A stretch of 64,000 bases of DNA from Sporosarcina psychrophila (GTDB lineage Bacteria > Bacillota > Bacilli > Bacillales_A > Planococcaceae), in assembly GCF_001590685.1 (NCBI RefSeq), contig NZ_CP014616.1, forward strand, positions 4,277,001-4,341,000, in the 5' to 3' direction. Of the stretch, positions 25,536-34,558 are shown piece by piece. The position numbers were made by a program, and so were the translations under genes. Each line of letters opens with the position of its first letter. Position 1 is the stretch's first letter. A model generated the notes under the pieces. The model was given only the letters and a program-made list of their open reading frames with translations, did no database searches and was not told where the DNA came from.

Positions 25536-27044
25536 TTATTTTTTACTTTCCTCTAAATTAGTAAATGATTTTTCATTAGTTGGTAGTGCTACACGTTTCA
25601 TGAAGAACGATAGAGCCAAGGCTACAATTGCAACGATTGTCGATATGAAAAATGAGAAACTAATTCCGTCCAACATTGCTTGTGCTTCAAGTTGTTCCTT
25701 TAACTTCGCTAGCCCCTCAGCGGTCGATGGAGCATTGCCAGATGCTTGGACTTCCGCAAATAGTCCTGCACCTGTCGATTCCATCCGTTTTGTCATAATC
25801 GTTAACAGAATTGCGGATCCGATAGCACCGGACACTTGCTGTAACGTGTTGTTCATAGCCGTACCATGTGGATTCGAGATCATTGGCAATTGATTCAACC
25901 CGTTTGTCATAACCGGCATCATTACCATTGAAATCCCTAACATCCGAATCGTATAAATCCACATAATGTAATAATAACCAGACTCCATACCTAGTCTACT
26001 TAAATAGAATGTTGAAATGACAGTGATGGTAAGACCAATAACCGCCAAAATTCTTGCGCCGTACTTATCGAATAAACGACCTGTAACCGGCGACATAAGC
26101 CCCATCACAATTGCCCCTGGTAACATCAGCAAACCTGAATGGAACGGTGAAATGCCCCGTATGGTTTGGACATAGAGCGGCGTAAGAATCATGCCCGAAA
26201 ACATTGCAACCGATAGTACAATCGAGATGGCCGATGATAAAGCAAACATCGGATGTTTGTAAATCTTGAAATCCAACATCGGGTCATCCATACGTAGTTG
26301 ACGCACAATGAACGCGATAAGTGCGATTGCACCAATAACGATTGTTCCATAGACAAGCGGTGAATCCCATCCCTTATCACCCGCTGAACTAAAGCCGTAA
26401 AGAAGACCGCCGAAACCGATACTTGACAAAATAAGTGAAAATACATCTAATTTCATGTCACGGTTCGGTGTAATGTTGCGCAATTTAAAGAACGCATAAA
26501 CAAGTGTCAGAATTGAAAACGGCAAAACGATACCAAAAAGTGTACGCCATGTATAATGTTCAATTACCCATCCCGACAGAGTTGGACCAATTGCTGGCGC
26601 TGTAATCATTACTAGCCCAAAAATCCCCATTGCCGTTCCCCGGCGCTCAATCGGAAATGCCGTAAGCATAACGTTCATAAGGAGCGGCATCATCATTGCA
26701 GATCCACACGCTTGAATCATTCGAGCAGCAACGAGTACACCAAATGATGGTGCAATCATCGCTAAAATCGTCCCTAGAGTAAACAGCACCATTGCTGTTA
26801 AGAACAACCTTCTATTTGTGAACTTCTGAATGAAGAACGCACTTGCTGGTATTAAAATACCATTGATAAGCATATATCCTGTCGTTAGCCATTGGACAAC
26901 AGACGGTTTCACATCGAACTCAACCATAATTGTCGGCAATGCAACGTTCAACAATGTATTATTTAGTAGAGCGACAAAAGCACCTATAAATAAAATTGCT
27001 ATCATGCCGTAAGGCGGTTTTTCGTGCATTTTTTTTATATCCAT
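25536..27044 (-). CDS. DHA2-family MFS drug exporter (EmrB/QacA/LmrB-like)
   Basis: 502 residues with 14 predicted membrane segments. Signature segments include LNNTLLNVALPTIMVEF near residue 28 (motif D1), WLTTGYMLINGILIP near 50, NRRLFLTAMVLFTLGT near 78 (motif A) and a GPTLSGWVIEHYTWR motif C/F region near 155. Such transporters use the proton gradient to expel lipophilic cations and drugs. The start region reads MDIKKMHEKPP, with AGGAGGAAG upstream. It is divergent from a TetR gene at 27331, with candidate palindromic operators between. The substrate is unknown. Confidence 0.92.
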   Translation of the reverse strand: MDIKKMHEKPPYGMIAILFIGAFVALLNNTLLNVALPTIMVEFDVKPSVVQWLTTGYMLINGILIPASAFFIQKFTNRRLFLTAMVLFTLGTILAMIAPSFGVLVAARMIQACGSAMMMPLLMNVMLTAFPIERRGTAMGIFGLVMITAPAIGPTLSGWVIEHYTWRTLFGIVLPFSILTLVYAFFKLRNITPNRDMKLDVFSLILSSIGFGGLLYGFSSAGDKGWDSPLVYGTIVIGAIALIAFIVRQLRMDDPMLDFKIYKHPMFALSSAISIVLSVAMFSGMILTPLYVQTIRGISPFHSGLLMLPGAIVMGLMSPVTGRLFDKYGARILAVIGLTITVISTFYLSRLGMESGYYYIMWIYTIRMLGISMVMMPVMTNGLNQLPMISNPHGTAMNNTLQQVSGAIGSAILLTIMTKRMESTGAGLFAEVQASGNAPSTAEGLAKLKEQLEAQAMLDGISFSFFISTIVAIVALALSFFMKRVALPTNEKSFTNLEESKK

Positions 27045-27082
27045 TATTACTTCCTCCTATTTAATACGTAACGTATAAAATT

Positions 27083-27097
27083 TGTACCCCGTGTACA
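27083..27097. promoter_or_regulatory. Candidate operator of the MFS gene
   Basis: TGTAC-CCCGT-GTACA, a perfect 5-bp-arm dyad 39 bp upstream of the MFS start codon. A second short palindrome, TACGT-A-ACGTA, lies closer to the gene (near 27066), and GTTGATATATCAAC at about 27174-27187 lies nearer the TetR gene. Any of these may be the repressor site; I cannot rank them further. Confidence 0.4.
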
Positions 27098-27330
27098 TCA
27101 TGTTAAACATATTATACCGATAGTCCAAAACTTGCAACCTTAGAAAACGCTTTCACACAATAAAAACTTTTTCCGTTGATATATCAACCTTTTGGATATA
27201 CCATAATAAATGTACTGATAGTATAAACATGATTTCATTTCCAGGGAAACTCGACATATATAAGTTTATTCACACCCGTCAGATAAGCCGAATAGGTTCG
27301 GCAACTAACTTTAGGATAAAGGTGATTAGT

Positions 27331-28215
27331 ATGAATGATCGAAAACGCCAGGTTTTATTAACAGCGCAGCGACTTTTTATAGATAAAGGATTTTCCACCA
27401 CGTCTGTCCAAGATATTTTAGATGAATCTTGTATATCAAAAGGGACATTCTACAATTATTTTTCATCCAAGAATGAGTGCCTCATCGCGATACTCGTACA
27501 CGCACGTGATGAAGCAACTGTAAGAAGACGTGAATTGCTTATTGGACAAGAATTATCAGATAAGAACGTTCTGGTAGAGCAGATTTTAATTCGTATGCAC
27601 GTGAATCGCGAACAAAACTTGATGCCAATTTTTGAGGCAGTTTTCCATTCTGGTGATAGCGACCTAAGAACTTACATCAAGAACATGCTTTTAGCTGAAT
27701 TTTCTTGGTTAACAAGAAGACTGGTGGATGTATACGGCAAAGCTGCTGTGCCTTATGCAGCCGATTGTGCAGTGATGCTGTTCGGAATGATGCAACAAAT
27801 ACTTCATGTATGGTCAGCTGTTTCGAAAGAGGAAATGGACACTTCAAAACTTGTGAGATTCTTACTCCGAAGAATCGATTCCATCATCCTAGGTATGATC
27901 AGCACAAAAGACGCTTTCTTCACTGAAGATGTATTTTTCAAGTTAAGCGGGGATGAAGTAGAACAAACAGAAACAAAGGAGCAATTACTCGAACGTCTCA
28001 CGGGATTTTTGGAATTTCTTGGAGATGATACGCTTCCTGCCGGCAAACAATATGTGCAATTTCTTTTGGATGAACTACGCGCCGAGTCTCCGCGGGTATT
28101 CGTGCTGGAATCTGTCGTCCGCTCATTCCGAGAAGCTTTCAAAGGATTTTCCCATGAACCTGAAGCTCACGAGCTTGCTTATAAAGTTTGGCGCTATATG
28201 GACACGGTAGAGTAA
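27331..28215 (+). CDS. TetR-family regulator divergent from the MFS exporter
   Basis: About 294 residues, longer than most TetR proteins. The helix-turn-helix is clear near residues 25-45 (TTSVQDILDESCISKGTFYNYF, with KGTFYNYF as the recognition end), followed by SSKNECLIAIL. The C-terminal 230 residues are helical; the last third is an extra segment beyond the standard fold. Start ATG at 27331 with AAAGGTGAT upstream; the frame stays open 34 codons further up but without a ribosome site. The divergent layout suggests control of the MFS gene. Confidence 0.87.
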   Translation: MNDRKRQVLLTAQRLFIDKGFSTTSVQDILDESCISKGTFYNYFSSKNECLIAILVHARDEATVRRRELLIGQELSDKNVLVEQILIRMHVNREQNLMPIFEAVFHSGDSDLRTYIKNMLLAEFSWLTRRLVDVYGKAAVPYAADCAVMLFGMMQQILHVWSAVSKEEMDTSKLVRFLLRRIDSIILGMISTKDAFFTEDVFFKLSGDEVEQTETKEQLLERLTGFLEFLGDDTLPAGKQYVQFLLDELRAESPRVFVLESVVRSFREAFKGFSHEPEAHELAYKVWRYMDTVE

Positions 28216-28307
28216 CCGAAATTCCGTCTCAATTTCTTGAAACTTTTCCGACTTTATTTCGTATAGTTGAGTAGTAGAAAACTTATTTTAGGGAGGAACG
28301 AGACAAG

Positions 28308-29105
28308 ATGAACAATCACGAAATTGATTACAAAATACATGGCGATGATATGCAGTTTGTAGAAGTCGAGCTTGATCCAAAAGAAACGGTAGTGGCAGAA
28401 GCAGGCGCGCTGATGATGATGGAAGACGGCATCGCCATGGAAACAATCTTCGGTGATGGATCCGGCTCATCAGGTGGAGGAATTATGGGCAAACTAATGG
28501 GCGCTGGAAAACGAATGTTGACTGGAGAAAGTTTATTCATGACAACATTCACGAATACGGGGGCAGGCAAAAAGCATGTCTCTTTCGCGTCCCCTTACCC
28601 TGGAAAAATAATTCCGATGGATTTAAGTGAGCATAATGGCAAAATTATCTGCCAGAAAGATGCCTTTCTTGCTGCCGCAAAAGGCGTGTCCGTCGGAATT
28701 GAATTTCAACGGAAACTCGGCACCGGCTTTTTCGGTGGTGAAGGGTTCATCATGCAAAAACTCGAAGGTGATGGTATGACGTTCATCCACGCTGGAGGTA
28801 CGATTATCGAGAAAAGGCTGCGACCGGGCGAAATATTACGTGTAGACACGGGATGCCTCGTGGCAATGACACACAACGTTAATTACAACATCGAAATGGT
28901 AAAAGGCGTAAAAACAGCATTATTCGGCGGCGAAGGACTCTTTTTCGCAACACTGAAGGGACCTGGAACTGTTTGGATTCAATCACTCCCATTCTCTAGA
29001 CTCGCAAGCCGTGTCTTTGCAGCTGCACCGCAAACACCTGGTGGAGGATCACGTGACGAAGGCAGCATTGCAGGCGGCTTGTTCAATATGCTTGGCGGTA
29101 AATAA
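28308..29105 (+). CDS. AIM24/TIGR00266-family protein (second paralogue)
   Basis: 265 residues of the TIGR00266 type: Gly-rich beta strands with [19 protein letters not shown] near residue 32, [18 protein letters not shown] near 52-70, [13 protein letters not shown] near 145 and [17 protein letters not shown] near 210. The C terminus is a Gly/Ser-rich tail. Start ATG with AGGGAGGAACGAG upstream. This form is widespread in Bacillales and of unknown function. It shares the fold but little sequence with the AIM24 protein at 18463. It stands alone; terminator at 29165. Confidence 0.88.
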   Translation: MNNHEIDYKIHGDDMQFVEVELDPKETVVAEAGALMMMEDGIAMETIFGDGSGSSGGGIMGKLMGAGKRMLTGESLFMTTFTNTGAGKKHVSFASPYPGKIIPMDLSEHNGKIICQKDAFLAAAKGVSVGIEFQRKLGTGFFGGEGFIMQKLEGDGMTFIHAGGTIIEKRLRPGEILRVDTGCLVAMTHNVNYNIEMVKGVKTALFGGEGLFFATLKGPGTVWIQSLPFSRLASRVFAAAPQTPGGGSRDEGSIAGGLFNMLGGK

Positions 29106-29163
29106 CTAATTCGTAGACATAAAGTCGGATTATCAATCGTCTACATCCAAAACTCTCCAAACT

Positions 29164-29217
29164 AAAAAAGGGTTATATTATCGATCTATTTTTCGACCGA
29201 CGATATAACCCTTTTAG
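29164..29217. terminator. Bidirectional terminator
   Basis: AAAAGGGTTATAT (29166-29178) pairs with ATATAACCCTTTT (29203-29215), with A and T runs outside. It lies between the convergent AIM24 and SEC-C/TPR genes. Confidence 0.92.
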
Positions 29218-29251
29218 TATTAAATCTCACTTAATGAAGCAAAACTTATGT

Positions 29252-31075
29252 TTACTTCACACCATTCAACAACAGCCATATATACCTGGCTTCATCTTCA
29301 CTACCCGGTTCAATCGCTTTAAATCTCGGGTACGGAATCGTTTTCGCTTTGAATGTCATCAAATGCCTAACATGGCCATTCAATTTCGTTGCAGCATTCA
29401 ACATTTCTTCTGCATCTAACGATTTCCCTTCGGATGCTATGTGTTCAAGCTTCCAATCAAGATAAAGATAAGCCGCATCATGCTCGGAACCTTTTTCATA
29501 GCGCACCATGATTTCCGCCGCTTCTGTGAACCGTTCGGCGTGAATGAGCGAAGCCACCGCTTCATATCTGGCCCCAAGGTTGTCCGTACGGTTCATCTTC
29601 AATAGATCCGTGAACATTTCCGCCGCCTCTCCATACTCTTCGCGACTGAACAAGTGAACACCATACGCAAATGCCGAGCGCATGAATGGCCGATTCGGTA
29701 TGTTTTGCCAAGGGTTCTCCCCCGGTTCAAATGTCCTGCTTGCAGACTGGATTGCTTTTTCATACAATTTAGCCGCTTTCTCAGCATCCTGTTCAACTTC
29801 CGCTTGAAGTAAGATGACATCCGGATTATTTGGTCCGATTTCCATTGCACTCTTCGCAAGTTTCCGACGTGCTTGTTCAGATTCCGCGCGATACGCCTCA
29901 TATGCAAGAAGTTGCGCACGACCTTCTGCAATGCCAGGCTTGCGTTCAGGCTGAATAACCCCGCCCGTCGTCATCGATGTTTCCCAAAGTGCTTTTTCTG
30001 TCGGCCGAGGATCTGTTCCAATATCGTAAAGTCGTGCCGCCACCGGTTCATCCCCGCTATCCATCATGTCTGCATAAAGGGAGGCAAGTTCCATTTCATA
30101 CAAGTGCATTCCTTCTTTTGATGCACTGTACTTCCGTAAAATGTCATCTTCTATAAGCCCTGTATCCTGTAGCACTCCAAGTTGAATACCCGTTTTCACT
30201 GCAGCAGCAAGAAAATCACCTTCTATCGGAACATCTTTATTCTCATTCAGAAAGTAAGCGACGGCCAGTTTGTGCATGATTTCACGTCCATCCGCACTTT
30301 GATTCAGTTCACGAAGTGTGATGTCAAGTGCGGTCAGCGCACTCAATTGTGTGGGTACCAATACTTCTTCAACAAGCTCGTTCATGGAAGCCATGCTCCT
30401 TTTGATGAACAACTCGTAAATATCGAGCGTGTGATCATCTAGAAATTGCTCAGTCGACTTGTCCGATACCGCATCTCTTAATTCAACGAGCGACTTTTTC
30501 GTCTGCTTGCTCCACTTTGCCAAGAATATCATTGAAGAAACAGGTGCAACCCCGAAGTCCCCTTTTCGCGGATCGTGGAGGACTACACCAAATAGTAACG
30601 TCCCCAAATCTGCAGGCATTCCCTCATTGCGCGTCACAAAATAATCTCGCTCACCAAACAGCTCCCGTACTTTTAGTCTGCCTGACTCAACTTCGGTAAT
30701 TTCTGCAAGGAGCATAAACGGTTCGTCCCACTTTTGTAATACTGAAATAACTGAATCACGTTTCATCTGTTCAAGCTGCTGTGCTAAATATGTATGCCAA
30801 ATCTTTTTATTGTGGATGAATAAATAAAACTCACTTGCCGCCTCTTCAATATGTTCCTTTTCCCAGCTACCTGTAAGGCGGTTTACCCACTCCCGCATCG
30901 TCTGCATCATTTCCTGGCGGTCTGTATCTTTCGGATAGTCATTAAAATAACCGACGAGCACACGATCAAGCTCTTCGTTGACAATCATATCGACAAGATT
31001 TGTTCCTTCCGTTCCACAACATTTCTTATATTTTTTACCACTTCCACAAGAACATGGGTCGTTTCGTCCAATCAT
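29252..31075 (-). CDS. SEC-C motif protein with TPR-like repeats
   Basis: 607 residues. N-terminal zinc-binding motif GRNDPCSCGSGKKYKKCC; a helical region related to the shorter SEC-C protein at 24370 (residues about 20-330); then a C-terminal helical-repeat region (about 390-590) with TPR-like Ala/Glu-rich helices such as EQARRKLAKSAMEIGPNNPD and EYGEAAEMFTDLLKM. No catalytic motif. The architecture suggests a zinc-dependent protein- or ribosome-binding adaptor, but the function is unknown. Start ATG with GAAAGGGGAG upstream. It is monocistronic. The duplication within 4 kb argues for a specialised role for the pair. Confidence 0.8.
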   Translation of the reverse strand: MIGRNDPCSCGSGKKYKKCCGTEGTNLVDMIVNEELDRVLVGYFNDYPKDTDRQEMMQTMREWVNRLTGSWEKEHIEEAASEFYLFIHNKKIWHTYLAQQLEQMKRDSVISVLQKWDEPFMLLAEITEVESGRLKVRELFGERDYFVTRNEGMPADLGTLLFGVVLHDPRKGDFGVAPVSSMIFLAKWSKQTKKSLVELRDAVSDKSTEQFLDDHTLDIYELFIKRSMASMNELVEEVLVPTQLSALTALDITLRELNQSADGREIMHKLAVAYFLNENKDVPIEGDFLAAAVKTGIQLGVLQDTGLIEDDILRKYSASKEGMHLYEMELASLYADMMDSGDEPVAARLYDIGTDPRPTEKALWETSMTTGGVIQPERKPGIAEGRAQLLAYEAYRAESEQARRKLAKSAMEIGPNNPDVILLQAEVEQDAEKAAKLYEKAIQSASRTFEPGENPWQNIPNRPFMRSAFAYGVHLFSREEYGEAAEMFTDLLKMNRTDNLGARYEAVASLIHAERFTEAAEIMVRYEKGSEHDAAYLYLDWKLEHIASEGKSLDAEEMLNAATKLNGHVRHLMTFKAKTIPYPRFKAIEPGSEDEARYIWLLLNGVK

Positions 31076-31152
31076 TTAATTCTCCCCTTTCGGTTACAAA
31101 AAACCGTTTTACTCCTTACTTAATCATAACAGACAGACTGATTTGCAACGAA

Positions 31153-32049
31153 TCAATCAGAAACTTTGTATTCGAAAAAACCCTCCACTTCCATTATGAA
31201 CGCCTGTATAGCTGGAGAGACATACCTGTTTTTCATGTACGTCAAATACACAGTTCTTTCAAGTGCCCGGGAATCGATGATCTTACTTACAATCGTAAGA
31301 TTATAAGGCCCCTGTAAGTAATTTTCTGGAATAAGCGCAATACCTAAATTTTCACCGACTAAACTTAATGCTGTTTCAAAACGCTCAATTTCATATTTAA
31401 TCGTAGGGACAGTATCTTCCAATTCAAAAGCACGCAATATGTCTTCCCTTGTCTGAAACCCTTCGGTGCTAATGATGAACGGCTCCTGTTCCAATTCTTT
31501 CAGCATAATTGATTCCCTTGTAGCCATCGGGTGGTTTTCGTGAAGGACTAACACAAGTTTTTCCTTATACAAAGGGACCGTCTCTATATCCACTTCTTTA
31601 ATTTGCTGGTTCGTGATAATGGCATGCGTTTCATATTTCCTCAACGAATTCTTCACATCGTCACCACTTAACACCTCCATCAATCGAATGTGCATTTCGG
31701 GAAATTTTTTATTGTATAGAGAAATCACTTTTGGAATCCAATACTTCACCGATTCAATCATACCGATTTGGAGTTCACCTTTACCAATAAGCTTTACTTC
31801 TTCCATTTCCTTTTTTACAATCGCCATTTCTGATAAAAGATGAATCGCCCTGCCGTATAAAACCTCTCCAGCTTCTGTCAATCTACTATTCCTTGTATTG
31901 CGTTCAATGATTTGAAACCCCAAGTCTCGTTCCAAGTTTTTTATGGCGTTGCTTAATGATGGTTGAGAAATATGCAACTTCTCTGCAGCTTTAGAAAAAC
32001 TCATATGATCCACGACTGAAACAAAATAACTTAACTGCTTTAGATCCAT
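31153..32049 (-). CDS. LysR-family transcriptional regulator
   Basis: About 298 residues. N-terminal winged helix (FSKAAEKLHISQPSLSNAIKNLE, with QPSLSNAIKNLE as the recognition part) and a C-terminal two-lobed effector-binding domain. Start ATG at 32049 with GGAGGAG upstream; an in-frame start 21 nt earlier is unlikely. It is divergent from the formimidoylglutamase-like and gltS genes with 90 bp between, in which a perfect LTTR dyad lies at 32071-32089. It most likely activates that operon in response to a glutamate-family metabolite. The effector is an inference. Confidence 0.9.
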   Translation of the reverse strand: MDLKQLSYFVSVVDHMSFSKAAEKLHISQPSLSNAIKNLERDLGFQIIERNTRNSRLTEAGEVLYGRAIHLLSEMAIVKKEMEEVKLIGKGELQIGMIESVKYWIPKVISLYNKKFPEMHIRLMEVLSGDDVKNSLRKYETHAIITNQQIKEVDIETVPLYKEKLVLVLHENHPMATRESIMLKELEQEPFIISTEGFQTREDILRAFELEDTVPTIKYEIERFETALSLVGENLGIALIPENYLQGPYNLTIVSKIIDSRALERTVYLTYMKNRYVSPAIQAFIMEVEGFFEYKVSD

Positions 32050-32070
32050 ACTAACCACTCCTCCACTCAA

Positions 32071-32089
32071 TTATAGATGCGGGCTATAA
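32071..32089. promoter_or_regulatory. LysR-type binding dyad
   Basis: TTATAG-N7-CTATAA, a perfect 6-bp-arm dyad that contains the T-N11-A core of LysR-family sites. It lies between the divergent lysR and hutG-like genes, 22 bp from the lysR start, where an autoregulating LysR protein would bind. Confidence 0.65.
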
Positions 32090-32139
32090 GTATATAGTAA
32101 TTATATATTAGAATTAATAAATCATGTACTTTATAATAA

Positions 32140-33156
32140 ATGAGTAACGTTGTATCTGAAAGTTCAGAAAGGGTGAGGCAATTGCTTAATAAGGTAAATG
32201 AACATGTATGGGCCGGACGTACGGATCATACTGAAAATAGAACAAGTTTCCGATATCACCAAGTGGTTGAATTAGTAAATCTCGAGGTCATCTGCCAGTC
32301 ACCCAACACATGTGCAATTATCGGTTTCGAAAGCGAGGAAGGCGTCCGCCGCAACAAAGGGCAATTGGGTGCAGCAAAAGCTCCCGATGCACTTCGCAGT
32401 GAACTTGCCAAATTGCCATGGAAATTCCCGGAAAATAAAAGGCTTGTCGATGTCGGAAATATTCAATACATGGATACCAACCTGGAAAAAGCCCAACAAC
32501 AGCTAGGCGATACGATTGCAAACGCATTAGAGAAAAAAATGACACCGATTATTCTTGGTGGCGGCCATGAAACCGCTTACGGTCACTATCTCGGAGTCAG
32601 AAAATCAATTGGTAAGGAAGCTTCTCTTGGAATTATTAACATAGATGCCCATTTCGACTTACGCTCATATGATGAACAACCGTCTTCCGGCACGATGTTC
32701 AAACAAATCCTGGAGCATGATAACATGAGCAGCTATTTCGTCGTCGGAATCCAGCGCTATGGAAATACGCAGGAATTGTTCGATACAGCCGACAGGCTCG
32801 GTGTCAAATATGAATACGAAGAGAATATGCATATCGGAAATATGGACAAACTAACATCCGATCTCGAACAATTCATCAACCAACATGATTATGTTTTTCT
32901 AACATTATGCACGGACGTACTGAACTCTGCTTTCGCACCCGGTGTCAGTGCTCCTTCACCATTCGGATTAGATCCTTCCATTGTTCGTTCAATCATTCGA
33001 ACAGTTACAACACATAAAAAAACACTGTCGTTCGATATTTCGGAAGTGAACCCCGTTTTAGATGAAAACAACCGTACAGTAAAACTCGGTGCTTACTTAA
33101 CAAATGAAGCAATTACAACTTTTTTAGGAGGGGAAATTCATGACGCTAGTTCTTAA
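32140..33156 (+). CDS. Arginase-fold ureohydrolase, formimidoylglutamase-like (HutG)
   Basis: About 338 residues. Manganese-ligand motifs of the arginase fold are present: GGGHE near residue 150, NIDAHFDLR (DAHxD) near 177 and LCTDVLNSAFAPGVSAPSPFG (first D of the third site) near 265. The closest family is formimidoylglutamase, which splits N-formimidoyl-L-glutamate into glutamate and formamide; agmatinase-like activity is possible. ATG 32140 has no clear ribosome site; TTG at 32182 after GGGTGAGG is an alternative. It overlaps gltS by 17 nt. No other histidine-degradation gene is near, which is odd for hutG. Confidence 0.8.
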   Translation: MSNVVSESSERVRQLLNKVNEHVWAGRTDHTENRTSFRYHQVVELVNLEVICQSPNTCAIIGFESEEGVRRNKGQLGAAKAPDALRSELAKLPWKFPENKRLVDVGNIQYMDTNLEKAQQQLGDTIANALEKKMTPIILGGGHETAYGHYLGVRKSIGKEASLGIINIDAHFDLRSYDEQPSSGTMFKQILEHDNMSSYFVVGIQRYGNTQELFDTADRLGVKYEYEENMHIGNMDKLTSDLEQFINQHDYVFLTLCTDVLNSAFAPGVSAPSPFGLDPSIVRSIIRTVTTHKKTLSFDISEVNPVLDENNRTVKLGAYLTNEAITTFLGGEIHDASS

Positions 33157-34330
33157 TCAAGTCACCACAATCTTCCTTTCCATTGCATTGCTAACTTTAG
33201 GGATGGTTTTAGTTAAGAAAGTTGGTTTCTTACGGAAATTCTGCATACCTGCTCCCGTTGTCGGCGGATTATTATTCGCTGTTTTTGCGACCATTTTCAA
33301 GTCTCTCGGATGGCTAGAAATTACACTTGATACATCATTGCAAAGTTTATTCATGCTTACATTCTTTACAACAATCGGTTTAGGAGCAAGCTTTAAACTC
33401 ATTAAACTTGGCGGAAAGGTTCTTGTCATATACTGGCTGGCATGTGGATTTTTAGCGCTCGCGCAAAATACAATCGGTGTATCCATGGCTTATTTGTTCG
33501 ACCTGCATCCACTTATTGGAATGATGGCTGGAGCAGTTTCAATGGAAGGCGGACACGGAGCCGCTACTGCATTTGGACAGACGCTCGAAGACATGGGTAT
33601 CAATTCAGCCCTATCGATTGGAGTTGCAGCAGCTACATTTGGACTTGTTGCAGGAGGTCTCGTTGGTGGTCCCACCGTAAAATACCTTATTTCAAAACAC
33701 AATCTCAAGTCATCTGAAGCGGATACTGATCTCGGTATTCCTATTGAAAAGAAAGAAAAGCCGATTCAAACAGATTCGTTCTTCACACAAATTCTACTCA
33801 TCACACTCTGTATGGCCCTTGGTACGTATTTGGGTGAACTATTTTCAACCGCAACAGGGTTCGTTCTGCCGGGTTACGTAGGAGCCATGTTTGTTGCTGT
33901 TCTTGTTCGGAATATCGTTGACAAAATTAATCCTAAAGCGATCGATATGAAGAGTATCGGCTTAATCAGCGACGTTACACTGGGGATTTTCCTGTCAATG
34001 GCATTAATGAGCATTAAATTGTGGGAAGTTGCCGATTTGGCCCTTCCACTACTTGTTATCGTCTTCGTCCAAGTTGTCTTCATCGTCCTGTTTGGGGTTT
34101 TCGTCTTGTTCCGTCTACTCGGTAAAGACTACGATGCAGCCATTATGGTAGCTGGTTTTACAGGACATGGTCTCGGCGCTACCCCTAATGCTATGGCAAA
34201 TATGGCGGCCGTCACTGAAAGATATGGCCCTTCGACTAAAGCGTACCTCGTTGTTCCGATTGTTGGTGCTTTCCTCATCGATGTATTTGCGATGCCAATT
34301 ATTATAACGACGATAAACCTGTTCAATTGA
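33140..34330 (+). CDS. gltS: Sodium/glutamate symporter GltS
   Basis: 396 residues with ten or more membrane segments in two inverted halves. The family's Gly-rich motifs are intact: GAVSMEGGHGAATAFGQ near residue 135 in the first half and VAGFTGHGLGATPNAMANM near 345 in the second. GltS imports L-glutamate with sodium. Start ATG with GGAGGGG upstream, inside the end of the hutG-like gene, so the two are translationally coupled. A hydrolase releasing glutamate, a glutamate importer and a divergent LysR regulator form one glutamate-supply locus. Terminator at 34338. Confidence 0.93.
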   Translation: MTLVLNQVTTIFLSIALLTLGMVLVKKVGFLRKFCIPAPVVGGLLFAVFATIFKSLGWLEITLDTSLQSLFMLTFFTTIGLGASFKLIKLGGKVLVIYWLACGFLALAQNTIGVSMAYLFDLHPLIGMMAGAVSMEGGHGAATAFGQTLEDMGINSALSIGVAAATFGLVAGGLVGGPTVKYLISKHNLKSSEADTDLGIPIEKKEKPIQTDSFFTQILLITLCMALGTYLGELFSTATGFVLPGYVGAMFVAVLVRNIVDKINPKAIDMKSIGLISDVTLGIFLSMALMSIKLWEVADLALPLLVIVFVQVVFIVLFGVFVLFRLLGKDYDAAIMVAGFTGHGLGATPNAMANMAAVTERYGPSTKAYLVVPIVGAFLIDVFAMPIIITTINLFN

Positions 34331-34335
34331 TAATA

Positions 34336-34381
34336 GTAAGCTTCCCTCATTACGTTTCCATGTAATGAGGGAAGCTTTTTC
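34336..34381 (+). terminator. Terminator of gltS
   Basis: AAGCTTCCCTCATTAC (34338-34353) pairs perfectly with GTAATGAGGGAAGCTT (34362-34377), followed by TTTTTC. Confidence 0.95.
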
Positions 34382-34558
34382 ATTTGTTCAGATACTCATA
34401 CACAGGCTTTATTCATTAATAGCTCCTCTAAGCCGTATACTTATAATGTTCTGAAACTTGTTATTTTAATGACAGCCTCCTTAAAATACGCTACCCTTAA
34501 ACTAAACGACTTGTTTTATAAGTACATACATATTCGTTTCATCGAAAGGACTGACCTT

